This document shows positions 26,059 to 35,110 of a DNA stretch of 64,000 bases, piece after piece. The stretch spans positions 163,128 through 227,127 of the forward strand of contig DLHO01000009.1 of assembly GCA_002483265.1 (NCBI GenBank), read 5' to 3'. The position numbers and the translations under genes are program-made. The notes beneath the pieces are model-generated. The model was given only the letters and a program-made list of their open reading frames with translations. It did no database searches and had not been told where the DNA came from. Origin of the DNA: Flavobacteriales bacterium UBA7666. Lineage in GTDB: Bacteria; Bacteroidota; Bacteroidia; Flavobacteriales_D; Crocinitomicaceae. The first letter of the stretch is position 1. Each line of letters opens with the position of its first letter.

Positions 26059-27586
26059 TCGGTTCCATTTCAAGTGTTTCTTCAATATCCCAGTTTGGTC
26101 TGAGCTTGGATTTGAGTTCAAAACGAACCACTTCTTCCGGTTGCGATTTCAATTCCCAATTCCCGGTATCCCATTTTCCGTTTCCATTGACGTCTCTGAT
26201 ACAGCGTATCTGATAACCAACCGGAATTAAATTAATCCACTCAATAACAGAATCTGAATCTGCTTTCAAAAATGTTCGAATCGGATTTGTACCATCCATT
26301 AATTGAATAACCCAACGCCCTTTCAGACTTCCTACATTCAGTTTAAGGTTCGATAAATCAGAAGTCCGGTATGTTTTCAGTTCGATTTTAATGGAGTCAC
26401 TTTTATTGGTAAGCCCTTTCAAAGCGCCCATTTTGAAATCCACTATCAAGTCAAAAGCAATAGCGGATTTTGGAATGATACGAACCTGATTTCCGGAAAA
26501 AAGAAAGTCGTATTTCACTTTCAATTTTGTTTTGTCTTCAACTATAATCAGAGAAGTATCCAATTGATCAATGAATTCATTTGTTTCAAAAAGGAGCGTA
26601 TCGCCAAGTAACCAGGAGTTTTTGTAGACCTTACTTGAAACCGAAAAATTCTTACTGCGATCCTTCAAAGGAATGATTTTGGTAATGGTATCCTGATCAG
26701 AAATAAAAGTGTACACATCGTTTGCAACACTTGGAAGAACTATTAATGCAGAATCGGAAGTGAATCGTTTAATGATCTGAACCGGTTGTGAATTAATAGT
26801 CAGATTGGATTCGTTGATTTCCTTTCCGAACGCATAGAAAGTTCCCGGATTGAGAATTTTTACCTGTAGCTGCTTTAATGGATTTTTGGGTTTTGATGCC
26901 AGAATATGAGAAAAAGTACTGTCTGCACTCGAAATAAATTTGGTAGAGTAGGCGATCTCTTCTCCGATGGAAGGAAGTCGGTCTTTGTTTGAGTCGAGAA
27001 AGGCAAATAATTGGTACTCGCCTGCTTTCAGGTAAGAAAATTCAAATTCACCTTTCGCATTACTTTTACAAACATAACTGGGTGCTACTTTGTAAGGATC
27101 CTTCACCGAATCGTACAATCCAACAGTAAATGCATTGGAAGGCTTGTTAGAAAATCCATCCGTTACAACACCATTGATCTTCAATGAATCGATTCGATCT
27201 CCGGTTGAGAAAACAAACTGATGAATCGTATCATTTTTTTCATTCAGATCCTTAATTGTTCCATTAAGCTGAATGATGTAGGTAGTATTTGGTTGAAGTG
27301 CGCCATCCCATTTAATGCTTAGATCACGCTTGTTGGAAGTAACATCCAGCTTTCCGGCATTTGGGTTCATTACTGCCGTATTCGAAGGGTCATTCAGGGT
27401 GAAGAATTCATTGAATTTTACCTGCAGCTCGTTTTGATTCACATGTAAAGCTCCTTGTTCCGGATTTTGTGTTCCGTCCACAGGAATTGCTGCACGTTCA
27501 TCAGCAGGCCCACCTGTTAAAGGAACGATTTCGGCGCAACCGACTAAAAAAAGTAAAAGTCCTAGAAACAGTGAGTACCTACCCAT
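26051..27586 (-). CDS. SbsA Ig-like domain lipoprotein
   Basis: The 511-residue lipoprotein (lipobox LVGC, then the conserved VPLTGGPADERAAIP stretch) has an N-terminal Big_5/SbsA Ig-like domain and a carboxypeptidase-regulatory-like beta domain (YLKAGEYQLFAFLDSNKDR). This architecture is conserved through Bacteroidetes. Its precise function is not established, but an outer-membrane-anchored envelope role is likely. The ATG at 27584-27586 overlaps the msrC end by 25 bases, and the 3' end overlaps the UPF0104 gene, giving a tightly coupled three-gene operon. Confidence 0.88.
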   Translation of the reverse strand: MGRYSLFLGLLLFLVGCAEIVPLTGGPADERAAIPVDGTQNPEQGALHVNQNELQVKFNEFFTLNDPSNTAVMNPNAGKLDVTSNKRDLSIKWDGALQPNTTYIIQLNGTIKDLNEKNDTIHQFVFSTGDRIDSLKINGVVTDGFSNKPSNAFTVGLYDSVKDPYKVAPSYVCKSNAKGEFEFSYLKAGEYQLFAFLDSNKDRLPSIGEEIAYSTKFISSADSTFSHILASKPKNPLKQLQVKILNPGTFYAFGKEINESNLTINSQPVQIIKRFTSDSALIVLPSVANDVYTFISDQDTITKIIPLKDRSKNFSVSSKVYKNSWLLGDTLLFETNEFIDQLDTSLIIVEDKTKLKVKYDFLFSGNQVRIIPKSAIAFDLIVDFKMGALKGLTNKSDSIKIELKTYRTSDLSNLKLNVGSLKGRWVIQLMDGTNPIRTFLKADSDSVIEWINLIPVGYQIRCIRDVNGNGKWDTGNWELKSQPEEVVRFELKSKLRPNWDIEETLEMEPNE

Positions 27587-28044
27587 TCGCAAAGTTCGTT
27601 TAAATATGTTGCATCAATCTCGTCAAAATCATTCAATGCATTGCTGTCGACGTCCAGAATAGCAATAACCTGACCGTTTTTTCGAATAGGAACAACGATT
27701 TCACTTTTACTTTCGCTGGAACATGCAATATGTCCGGGGAAAGCTTCTACGTCAGGCACAACTAATGTTTCATTTTGTTTCCACGAAGAACCGCAAACCC
27801 CTTTTCCATAAGCGATTCGAGTACAGGCGATTGGTCCCTGAAATGGCCCAAGTACTAATTCCTCTTTTTCAACGAGGTAAAAGCCAACCCAAAAGAAATC
27901 GAAGGTCATTTTTAGAGCAGAAGCAATGTTTGCTAAATTAGCCACGAGGTTTGGTTCCCCGGTGCATAAAGCTTGTGCCTGAGGGAGCAAAGTGATATAC
28001 TTTTCCTTCTTTGTGGATTCTGCTATAAATAATTCTTCTGCCAT
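27562..28044 (-). CDS. msrC: free methionine-(R)-sulfoxide reductase (GAF domain)
   Basis: This 160-residue single-GAF-domain enzyme reduces free L-methionine-(R)-sulfoxide using thioredoxin-linked cysteines. The three family cysteines are present at C74 (IACTR), C84 (GVCGSSW) and C108 (HIACSSESKSE), offset by exactly ten from E. coli C84, C94 and C118. The ATG at 28042-28044 is chosen, since the -7 box TATTTTTG (28051-28058) overlaps the TTG that would give a longer form. First gene of the operon with the Ig-lipoprotein and UPF0104 genes. Confidence 0.94.
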   Translation of the reverse strand: MAEELFIAESTKKEKYITLLPQAQALCTGEPNLVANLANIASALKMTFDFFWVGFYLVEKEELVLGPFQGPIACTRIAYGKGVCGSSWKQNETLVVPDVEAFPGHIACSSESKSEIVVPIRKNGQVIAILDVDSNALNDFDEIDATYLNELCEWVGTHCF

Positions 28045-28050
28045 GATATG

Positions 28051-28058
28051 CAAAAATA
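28051..28058 (-). promoter_or_regulatory. -7 promoter box of the msrC operon
   Basis: TATTTTTG on the minus strand, ending 6 bases before the msrC ATG, indicates a leaderless or near-leaderless transcript. Confidence 0.55.
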
Positions 28059-28170
28059 AGGAATACTATTCCTTAAGTATAGAAAATGCATTTATTCCCG
28101 AAAAAAAATGAAAAAAAGCTTTCTGGTAAATGATATTTTTACATAACTTAAATGGAAAACAAAAATTATT

Positions 28171-28890
28171 ATGCTTGATTTGAGCCAATTGGACAAAATT
28201 CTTTTTTTAGATATTGAAACCGTTCCGGAAGTTTACCACTATGCTGATTTAGACTTAGAAACCACCAAATTATTTGATTCGAAAAATGCGCGTTATCTCA
28301 CCGAAGAGAAGACAAAAGCAGATGTTTACAATGAGAAAGCAGGTATTTATGCTGAATTTGGTAAGATAGTCTGCATCTCTGTTGGATTTGTACATCAATC
28401 CGCAACGGGGAAATCTATTCGGATGACATCCTTTGCACACGAAGACGAAGAAACCTTGTTAAGACAATTTGTTCGCCTGTTGGAAAATAATTACAACACT
28501 CCAAAACATGTACTATGTGGACACAATTCAAAAGAATTTGACATCCCATTCATTTGCCGCAGATTGCTGATCCATGGAATTGCTTTGCCGAACGTATTGA
28601 ACTTGGCGGGGAAAAAGCCATGGGAAATTCAGCATCTGGATACAATGGAGCTATGGAAGTTCGGAGATTACAAAGCTTATACGAGTTTAGCCTTACTCTG
28701 TCATATTTTTAAGATCCCAACACCAAAAGATGATATCTCCGGTGCTGACGTAGCAAGGGTTTATTATGAGGAAGCAGATTTGGATCGCATCCGAATTTAT
28801 TGTGAAAAGGATGTGATTGCATTAATTCAATTATTTTTGAGAATGAACGGAGAGCCTTTGGTAGACGAAGGGGAAATTTATATTAAGTAA
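28171..28890 (+). CDS. PolB-like 3'-5' exonuclease
   Basis: The 239-residue protein has a DEDD-type ribonuclease-H-like exonuclease fold (DNA_pol_B_exo2 family). Exo I is FLDIET with D14 and E16, Exo II is CGHNSKEFDIPF and Exo III is IRIYCEKDVIAL. Stand-alone members are presumed DNA or RNA 3' exonucleases. All catalytic acids look intact. It is 26 bases upstream of a small exported protein gene on the same strand, perhaps only by chance. Confidence 0.88.
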   Translation: MLDLSQLDKILFLDIETVPEVYHYADLDLETTKLFDSKNARYLTEEKTKADVYNEKAGIYAEFGKIVCISVGFVHQSATGKSIRMTSFAHEDEETLLRQFVRLLENNYNTPKHVLCGHNSKEFDIPFICRRLLIHGIALPNVLNLAGKKPWEIQHLDTMELWKFGDYKAYTSLALLCHIFKIPTPKDDISGADVARVYYEEADLDRIRIYCEKDVIALIQLFLRMNGEPLVDEGEIYIK

Positions 28891-28915
28891 AAACTACAAC
28901 AAACGACTACAATTT

Positions 28916-29389
28916 ATGATTCTTACAAAACAAAAAGTGGTGCTTTTTGGCATCTTCCTAATGAGTTTAAATTACCTAAACGCTCAAGAAGTAATTAAAT
29001 ACAACGACAAATCCATTACAATACACGGTGGTAAGTGTTTTCTGATGGAAATAAACGGAACTATTCTTGAATATCATCAAAAGATAGTTGGTGATGATTT
29101 GTACGCTACCGTTTTGACAAAGCGTGGAGATGGAACCATTCGTGAGTTGACTGTTCGCAAAGTTTCAGTCAAAGTGATTACGGATAATGTCTTTAAAGTA
29201 GAGCATTTCGATAAGTACGGTGAGATGTATTCGTGTACGATTTTATCGGATTTAGACAAAGTGAATGCTACTGTTTATGAGAAATCAGGAGCTCAAACAT
29301 TCAAGGAAACAAATGTTACAGTTTACTTTGCAGATAAAAAACAGCTAACTGATTTTATTGACGAAATCAAAAAGAAAAGAGGTTTCTAA
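28916..29389 (+). CDS. small exported protein of unknown function
   Basis: The 157-residue protein has a signal peptide (hydrophobic 8-21, cut near LNAQ) and a mature part of mixed beta strands and a C-terminal helix (ADKKQLTDFIDEIKKKRGF). I recognise no domain and see no lipobox or sorting signal, so it is probably periplasmic. It follows the exonuclease gene closely and ends at a strong hairpin. Confidence 0.65.
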   Translation: MILTKQKVVLFGIFLMSLNYLNAQEVIKYNDKSITIHGGKCFLMEINGTILEYHQKIVGDDLYATVLTKRGDGTIRELTVRKVSVKVITDNVFKVEHFDKYGEMYSCTILSDLDKVNATVYEKSGAQTFKETNVTVYFADKKQLTDFIDEIKKKRGF

Positions 29390-29406
29390 CAGAAACAACG
29401 ATAAAA

Positions 29407-29442
29407 GAAAAGCCCCTGATGATTGCTCGTCAGGGGCTTTTT
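29407..29442. terminator. bidirectional terminator
   Basis: AAAAGCCCCTGA pairs with TCAGGGGCTTTTT across a 10-base loop, between two convergent genes. A- and T-runs on both sides suit both directions. Confidence 0.9.
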
Positions 29443-29502
29443 ATTTGGTTTCAGTTTAACTGCACTAACGCTTGTCATTTCTCAAGCTGCGCTTGTTCTT
29501 AT

Positions 29503-31686
29503 TTACTTTTTAACGAAAGTCAATGTTCTTTGACTTGTCCCGTCTACCATCTGGATCAAATAGGTTCCAGCTGAAAGATTTTCAGTTGCAATATAAACCA
29601 GGTTATTTCCCTCGTTTGCATTGATGCTGTGTTGTTGAAGACGTTTTCCTGTTAAATCAGTTACGTAGAACTTGATCTCATTGCTTCCTGTTTGTGAGCT
29701 GAATGAAATTTGAACTTCATTGTCGGCAGGATTTGGGAATAAGTTGATGTTTGCAACAGTTCCAAGATCCGCTAAACCTGCAGTAACAGGATTTTCTGAT
29801 GGTGCTCCCGAATAGATATTGATATCATCAATATAGACATTATTTCCTCCTCCAGAAGTTACCTGAAACTTACAACGGAAATTGTCATTCCAATAAGCAG
29901 TCGTAACATTTGTTACGTGAACGGTAACCCAATCAGCTGCAGTTGGAGTCCATGCTGAAGCAGCAGTAGAACCACCAGACATAGTAGTAGCCGTAAGTGT
30001 TTTGCGTACATCCCAAACTTCACCACAATCCTTAGACAAGAATACTTTCAACAAATCAGTATTGGAAGAAATTTTCTTTCTATATCCATATCTGAATGAT
30101 AAGGTAACTCCTGTTCCTGAAGTGATGCTTGACAAATCAATAGGGCCGGAGATTAATTCATCTATCTGACCAGTACTTGCTTGACTGAAGTTATCCAGTT
30201 TTGCTGAGTTTGTTCCAGTCTTAGCTGCTGTATTTGTTACAGTCCAAGCGCTTCCACCAGAGTTGTATACGAACCAGTTCGGGCTGTTTAAAGTCATCGA
30301 ACTCTCAAAGCTCTCATAGAAAGGAAGATTTCCTCCTGCCGGTAATACAGTGATGTATGAAGGAACATTTGCTGTGTTATTGTTGCTTCCATCAGTAGCC
30401 TGAAGTTGAACGGCATAAGTTCCAGGAGTATTGTAAGTAATTGTTGGGTTTTGAACTGTTGAAGAAGCTGGAGATCCTCCAGTAAAAGTCCAGGTCCATC
30501 CAGTTGCGGCGTTGAAAGATTCGTCTGTGAAAGTAATTGATTCACCAGCACAGATTACGGTTCTTGGAGTGCTGAATTTAGCAGTACAAAGCGTTAATGG
30601 AGTACTTGCCCCAACTGCTAACAGGTTCGCTGCAGAAATTACATTTGCACGACCTGTACTGCTTACTGTTATTGCAGTTCTCATACGAGCAACTTGCCCC
30701 ACAGTGAACATTTTCGAACAATAAGAGTAATCCATGTAGTTTTCAACATTGTCAATTTGGTCAAATCCCCAATATGCATTGTCCGTAGAACACGTATTTG
30801 CTGTAGGGTTACAAACTGTTGAACCTTGTGTTGCAGGAGTATCCTGAACGCCGTCAGTACCTCCGCAGCCGGCTGATCCAGGGTTGTTATTCCCTCCCCA
30901 AACGTGATCTAAGTTTAACCAGTGACCAACTTCATGTGTTAATGCTCTGCTTGATCCTAAATTGGATGTTCCGATAGAACCGGTATAGGTATCTAAGATG
31001 AAAATTCCGTTTTGCATGCTGTTTGCAGACCAACCTGCCGGAAGCATGGTGTATCCTGCTGCCCCGCCAATTTCTTTACAGACGTAAATATTCAGGTACT
31101 TGTTCCCTGGCCAGTTACCATTAAAAACATCATTTCCGTTGACAATCGCAGTAATTTGAGCGGAACCATCTGATCCGTCATTTGTGATTGCATTTTGAGT
31201 TCTTGTAATTCCTGAAAAACAAGCTCCGTTAGGTGCTTTGGTAGCAAGAACAAATTTGATGTCTACTTTACTTTTAAGTGCTTGAAAGGGAGCTTGAATG
31301 GAAGATGTATCTGCATTTAACATCGCATAATCGCGGTTTAGAATACTCAAAGCGGACAGAATCTGATCTTTCGAAATATTTTCACTACCTCCGTTATGTA
31401 GGATATGGAAAACCACAGGAATAGTATATACCGTTGCTTTGGTTGTACTATTGTCTCCTTTTTTGGCAAGCATTAAATTTTCAAATTCTTGTTGTTCTTT
31501 CGCATATTGTTTAGCGAATTGAGGATTTGATTTGAGTTCATTCATCTTTTTGTGAGTGATGCAGTATTCTACATCTTCACCGGCACGCATGTTACTTTTA
31601 TCTAAAATGCGTCCTTGCTGTTGTCCAAAACTCCATGTTGCCGAAAGAAGGGAAATACCTAGGAGAGAGTAAAATTGTTTTTTCAT
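29503..31686 (-). CDS. M43 (pappalysin-like) metalloprotease, T9SS substrate, copy 1
   Basis: The 727-residue protein has a signal peptide (cut after SFGQ) and a propeptide-like region. The catalytic metzincin motif is HEVGHWLNLDH, with zinc ligands H251, H255 and H261 and catalytic E252; the Met-turn is ENYMDYSYC. Then come a PKD domain (about 380-455), a MAM/jelly-roll-like domain and a T9SS sorting domain from LFPNPADNE. It should be a secreted protease. The neighbour upstream is a close paralogue in the same orientation, so this is a tandem duplication; both copies look intact. Confidence 0.92.
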   Translation of the reverse strand: MKKQFYSLLGISLLSATWSFGQQQGRILDKSNMRAGEDVEYCITHKKMNELKSNPQFAKQYAKEQQEFENLMLAKKGDNSTTKATVYTIPVVFHILHNGGSENISKDQILSALSILNRDYAMLNADTSSIQAPFQALKSKVDIKFVLATKAPNGACFSGITRTQNAITNDGSDGSAQITAIVNGNDVFNGNWPGNKYLNIYVCKEIGGAAGYTMLPAGWSANSMQNGIFILDTYTGSIGTSNLGSSRALTHEVGHWLNLDHVWGGNNNPGSAGCGGTDGVQDTPATQGSTVCNPTANTCSTDNAYWGFDQIDNVENYMDYSYCSKMFTVGQVARMRTAITVSSTGRANVISAANLLAVGASTPLTLCTAKFSTPRTVICAGESITFTDESFNAATGWTWTFTGGSPASSTVQNPTITYNTPGTYAVQLQATDGSNNNTANVPSYITVLPAGGNLPFYESFESSMTLNSPNWFVYNSGGSAWTVTNTAAKTGTNSAKLDNFSQASTGQIDELISGPIDLSSITSGTGVTLSFRYGYRKKISSNTDLLKVFLSKDCGEVWDVRKTLTATTMSGGSTAASAWTPTAADWVTVHVTNVTTAYWNDNFRCKFQVTSGGGNNVYIDDINIYSGAPSENPVTAGLADLGTVANINLFPNPADNEVQISFSSQTGSNEIKFYVTDLTGKRLQQHSINANEGNNLVYIATENLSAGTYLIQMVDGTSQRTLTFVKK

Positions 31687-31694
31687 TTGTTTAA

Positions 31695-31707
31695 TTCTAG
31701 CTAGTTT
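31695..31707 (-). promoter_or_regulatory. AAACTAGCTAGAA leader motif, copy 1
   Basis: Thirteen bases containing the palindrome CTAGCTAG (31697-31704) lie 10 bases before the start of M43 copy 1. The identical 13-mer sits at the same place before copy 2. It may be a retained part of the duplicated leader or a regulatory site. Confidence 0.4.
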
Positions 31708-31841
31708 ATTACTACAATGATTTAAATGATCCGGAAAAGTTGGAAAAGAGTACAGTTCAATCCACGAAATTTAAGTACTTTTTGAATTGAGTGTAGTAGC
31801 TTTTGTGTTAAGTGTCTGAATTGTTGATTAAACAGAAATAA

Positions 31842-31873
31842 ATAAGGTTGGAAAAATCAATTCCCAACCTTAT
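31842..31873 (-). terminator. terminator of M43 copy 2
   Basis: ATAAGGTTGG (31842-31851) pairs with CCAACCTTAT (31864-31873). On the minus strand the stem is followed by TTATTTCTG. Confidence 0.75.
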
Positions 31874-31887
31874 CTGAAAAGTGTCTA

Positions 31888-34056
31888 TTATTTCTTTATA
31901 AACCGGAATGTTCTTTCTTGCGAAGAACCAATCATTTTAATTAAATAGGTTCCTGCAGATAGATCAGTAGTTTCAATAAATACCAAATTTGATCCTTCAT
32001 GCGCATTGACAGGAAGTGATCTGATCATTTTCCCGGAAAGATCCGTAATCACAAATTCTAATTGGTTGTTTCCTGTTTGAGAACTAAAACTAATTTGAAG
32101 TTCGTTTTCTGCCGGATTCGGGAATAAATTAATATCCGCTAATGATCCTAAGTCAGTAATTCCTAAAACAATGTCATCTGACGGAGCTCCTGCATAGATG
32201 TTGATGTCATCAATGTATACATTGTTTCCGCCACCTGCCGTAAATTGGAATTTGAAACGGAAGTTTTCGTTCCAGTAAGCAGTTGTAATATTTGTCATAT
32301 GTACTGTAACCCAATCAGCTTGAGTTGGTGTCCATTGTGATGCTGCCAAGTTAGATCCTGACATCGTTGCAGCAGTCAATGTTTTGCGGATATCCCAAAT
32401 TTCACCACAATCTTTCGAGCAAAACACTTTCAAAAGATCCGTATTGGTAGAAGTTCTTTTTCTGTATGCATATCTGAATGAAAGTGTTGCATTGGTTGCA
32501 GAAGTAATTCCGGATAAGTCAATTGAACGAGATTCCAATTCGTCCATTTGACCTGCTGTTTGACCGAAGTTCTCCAATTTTGCAGAGTTTGTACCTGTGT
32601 GGCCAGCTGTTGTTGTAACTGTCCATGGATTTCCTCCACCGTTTACTGGAAACCAGTTAGGGCTTGTAAAACTGGTAAATGTCTCAAAGCTTTCATAATA
32701 TGGAATTCCGGTTGCTGCAGGCAGTACAGTAATGTAACCTGCAAGATTTGCCGTACTGTTATTACTTCCGTCAGTAGCATCTAACTGAACTGCATAAGTT
32801 CCTGGAGTATTGTAGGTAATTGTAGGATTTTGAGTACTTGCAGTTGCAGGTGTTCCTCCGGCAAATGACCAGTTCCATCCCGATACAGCGTTAAAAGATT
32901 CGTCTGAAAATTGAATAGATTCTCCGGCACAAATTACACGTCTTGGTGCGCTGAATTTTGCTGTACAAAGAATTGGAGTTGTAGTTGCACCTACTGCCAA
33001 TAAGTTGGCGGCCGATACAACATTAGCTCTTCCTGTTGAAGTAACTGTAAGAGCAGTTCTCATGCGGTCAACCTGACCTTGAGTAAACATTTTAGAACAA
33101 TATGAATAATCCATGTAGTTTTCTACATTATCTATCTGATCAAAGCCCCAGTATGCATTATCGCTGTTGCATGTATTTGAGTTTACAAAACAAGCTGTTG
33201 AACCAATACAAGCCGGTGTATCAGCCACACCATCATTGCCGCAACTTACAGCTGGATCATTGGTTCCTCCCCAAACATGCGATAAGTTTAACCAGTGTCC
33301 AACTTCATGAGTTAGTGTGCGACTTGTGTATGTAGTTGAAGTACCTATATCACCAACATAAGTGCTTAAAACCCAAATCCCATTCCCCATGGAATTTGCC
33401 GACCATCCTCCCGGATTAAAGGTGTAGCCTGCAGCACCTCCGATATCCTTACAAACAAAAATATTCAAGTATTTGTTTCCGGGCCATTGACCATTGTAAA
33501 CATCATTTCCGGCAACAATAGCACTTACCTGTGCCTGTCCATCATCACCATTAGTTGTTGCAACATTCTGTGTTCGTGTAATTCCGGAAAAACATGCTCC
33601 GTTTGGAGCTTTTGTAGCAAGTACGAATTTGATATCTGCTTTACTGCGAATACCTTGAAAAGGTGCCTGTACTGAAGCTGTATCGGCATTCAGCATGGCA
33701 TAATCTCTGTTCATAATAGCCAAAGCGGACATGATTTGATCCTTTGAAATGTTTTCAGTACCACCATTATGCAAAACATGGAACACTACCGGAATAGTAT
33801 AAACAAGCGCTTTGGTAGAGTTATCTCCTTTTTTTGCAAGAAGTAAGTTCTCAAAAGCTTGTTGCTCCTTAGCAAATTGCTTTGCACGTTCAGGATCAGA
33901 CAAGATTTGATTCATTTTTTTGTGCGTCGTACAATATTCAACATGTTCTCCATGTCGCATATTTCCTTCGTCTAATTTCCTTTCATGATTTTGAGAAAAG
34001 ACTGAATTAGAAACGCATAGGGTTAAGGTTAAAAGAGTAGAGAGTTGCTTTTTCAT
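31888..34056 (-). CDS. M43 (pappalysin-like) metalloprotease, T9SS substrate, copy 2
   Basis: The 722-residue paralogue of the downstream gene has the same order of parts: signal peptide, pro-region, M43 domain with HEVGHWLNLSH (H250, E251, H254, H260), Met-turn ENYMDYSYC, PKD, jelly-roll-like domain and T9SS sorting domain from LFPNPAENE. Differences from copy 1 are concentrated in the signal peptide and in the loop regions around the disulfide-rich part of the protease. Each copy has its own terminator, so they are probably transcribed separately. Confidence 0.92.
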   Translation of the reverse strand: MKKQLSTLLTLTLCVSNSVFSQNHERKLDEGNMRHGEHVEYCTTHKKMNQILSDPERAKQFAKEQQAFENLLLAKKGDNSTKALVYTIPVVFHVLHNGGTENISKDQIMSALAIMNRDYAMLNADTASVQAPFQGIRSKADIKFVLATKAPNGACFSGITRTQNVATTNGDDGQAQVSAIVAGNDVYNGQWPGNKYLNIFVCKDIGGAAGYTFNPGGWSANSMGNGIWVLSTYVGDIGTSTTYTSRTLTHEVGHWLNLSHVWGGTNDPAVSCGNDGVADTPACIGSTACFVNSNTCNSDNAYWGFDQIDNVENYMDYSYCSKMFTQGQVDRMRTALTVTSTGRANVVSAANLLAVGATTTPILCTAKFSAPRRVICAGESIQFSDESFNAVSGWNWSFAGGTPATASTQNPTITYNTPGTYAVQLDATDGSNNSTANLAGYITVLPAATGIPYYESFETFTSFTSPNWFPVNGGGNPWTVTTTAGHTGTNSAKLENFGQTAGQMDELESRSIDLSGITSATNATLSFRYAYRKRTSTNTDLLKVFCSKDCGEIWDIRKTLTAATMSGSNLAASQWTPTQADWVTVHMTNITTAYWNENFRFKFQFTAGGGNNVYIDDINIYAGAPSDDIVLGITDLGSLADINLFPNPAENELQISFSSQTGNNQLEFVITDLSGKMIRSLPVNAHEGSNLVFIETTDLSAGTYLIKMIGSSQERTFRFIKK

Positions 34057-34065
34057 TATCTAAAG

Positions 34066-34078
34066 TTCTAGCTAGTTT
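34066..34078 (-). promoter_or_regulatory. AAACTAGCTAGAA leader motif, copy 2
   Basis: Identical to the 13-mer at 31695-31707 and placed 9 bases before the start of M43 copy 2. The CTAGCTAG palindrome is at 34068-34075. Confidence 0.4.
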
Positions 34079-34187
34079 TATTTTAGTTTCCTAATTTGAG
34101 TGCAACAAGTTACAATATTTGTTTAAGAAATTAAACGTTCTTTAAAAAATTTACAACAATGTGAATAACAATTATTTAAAATTTACT

Positions 34188-34895
34188 TTACAAATTGATA
34201 TCACGAAGAGAATAGAGAACCTGCTGCAAAGATGTTTCATGAACCAGTTTGAATAATTTTTTGGCAACCAGTTCAGGAGAGTAAAGCTGGTTCGAATCTT
34301 TGTATTCTTTGAAGCGTGCTACTTCTGAAAATGAAGTTTCGGAGCTAGTGCGTATACCAACTTGCATGTCCGTATCTACAACTCCGGGTGCAACTGAAAT
34401 ACAATGAAAATCATTTCTCCCAAGTTGCTGTTCTTCCAGTTGAATCGTTTGACAAAATAAATCTACTGCAGCTTTGGAAGCACAATACGAAGCCCAGGAA
34501 GCAATAGGATTTCTTCCGGCTCCGGAACTAATGAAAACGCATTTGAAGGAAGTTGGTTTCGGGATTTGTTTGAGCAACTTTTGTAAAATAACTGCTCCTG
34601 CAAATAAATTAACCTGCATTACCTGACCAATTTCATTCGAGTCCAGTTTTTCGAAGTAATCCACTTTTCCCAAAATACCCGCATTGTGAATGAAAATAAT
34701 GGGTTCTTCATTAAAATCAGGAAAGGAAATCTGCTCAACCAAGTTCGGATCGCCTAAGTCGCAAACAACCGGTGAATAATTGGGGTGCGAAAGCGTATGG
34801 TTTCGTCCGATACCAACTACTTTTTCCCCTAGAGATAAATAGTTTTCTGCAATTGCTTTCCCAATTCCTTTGGATGTGCCTGTGATGATTACCAT
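34188..34895 (-). CDS. short-chain dehydrogenase/reductase
   Basis: The 235-residue SDR protein has the cofactor motif TGTSKGIGKAI near the N-terminus, the IHNAG motif (NNAG equivalent) and the active-site YCASK with a serine upstream (ISSGAG). It resembles sepiapterin/benzil reductase-like SDRs by the short length and VDTDMQVGIR segment, but the substrate cannot be assigned. It is separated from its neighbours by repeat-rich gaps, so it is probably a single-gene unit. Confidence 0.86.
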   Translation of the reverse strand: MVIITGTSKGIGKAIAENYLSLGEKVVGIGRNHTLSHPNYSPVVCDLGDPNLVEQISFPDFNEEPIIFIHNAGILGKVDYFEKLDSNEIGQVMQVNLFAGAVILQKLLKQIPKPTSFKCVFISSGAGRNPIASWASYCASKAAVDLFCQTIQLEEQQLGRNDFHCISVAPGVVDTDMQVGIRTSSETSFSEVARFKEYKDSNQLYSPELVAKKLFKLVHETSLQQVLYSLRDINL

Positions 34896-34918
34896 AATTT
34901 ATATAATTCAAAATGATG

Positions 34919-34936
34919 TCCCGATAGCTATCGGGA
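34919..34936. repeat. perfect 18-base palindrome TCCCGATAGCTATCGGGA
   Basis: Eighteen bases with full dyad symmetry, 23 bases upstream of the SDR start. From memory this text recurs between genes in many Bacteroidetes genomes; only one copy is in this window. Confidence 0.8.
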
Positions 34937-34956
34937 GCAAAATGCAAAAATACTGA

Positions 34957-35038
34957 CTTCGACTCCGCTGGATAAAATATTGAAAAGGTAACTGAATGCT
35001 TGCGCAAGAGCTACAGCATTGGCGCAGCGGAGTCGAAG
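34957..35038. repeat. dispersed inverted repeat, TTCGACTCCGCT family (copy B)
   Basis: Perfect 14-bp arms CTTCGACTCCGCTG (34957-34970) and CAGCGGAGTCGAAG (35025-35038). An inner pair AATGCT/AGCATT gives a second stem. The interior ACTGAATGCTTGCGCA is the inverse of the interior of copy A with one change, so copies A and B are homologous beyond the arms. Confidence 0.88.
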
Positions 35039-35052
35039 GTACCTGATTAAAC

Positions 35053-35089
35053 AAAAAAAGCGTTCATCCATCAGCTGATAGAGAACGCT
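35053..35089 (-). terminator. terminator of the transsulfuration gene
   Basis: On the minus strand AGCGTTC and GAACGCT (35083-35089 / 35059-35065) form a 7-bp stem with a 17-base loop that itself holds the palindrome TCAGCTGA. A run of seven T follows. Confidence 0.8.
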
Positions 35090-35110
35090 CCTAAATTAGA
35101 TATTTTGTTA

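Noticed and set aside
29503..34056. One of the two M43 copies being a pseudogene
   Set aside because: Both have intact signal peptides, HExxHxxNxxH motifs, Met-turns and sorting domains with no frameshift.
34735..35007. 90-codon open frame over the SDR start and repeat copy B
   Set aside because: It is out of frame with the SDR gene and runs through an inverted repeat; no start signal and no protein-like composition.
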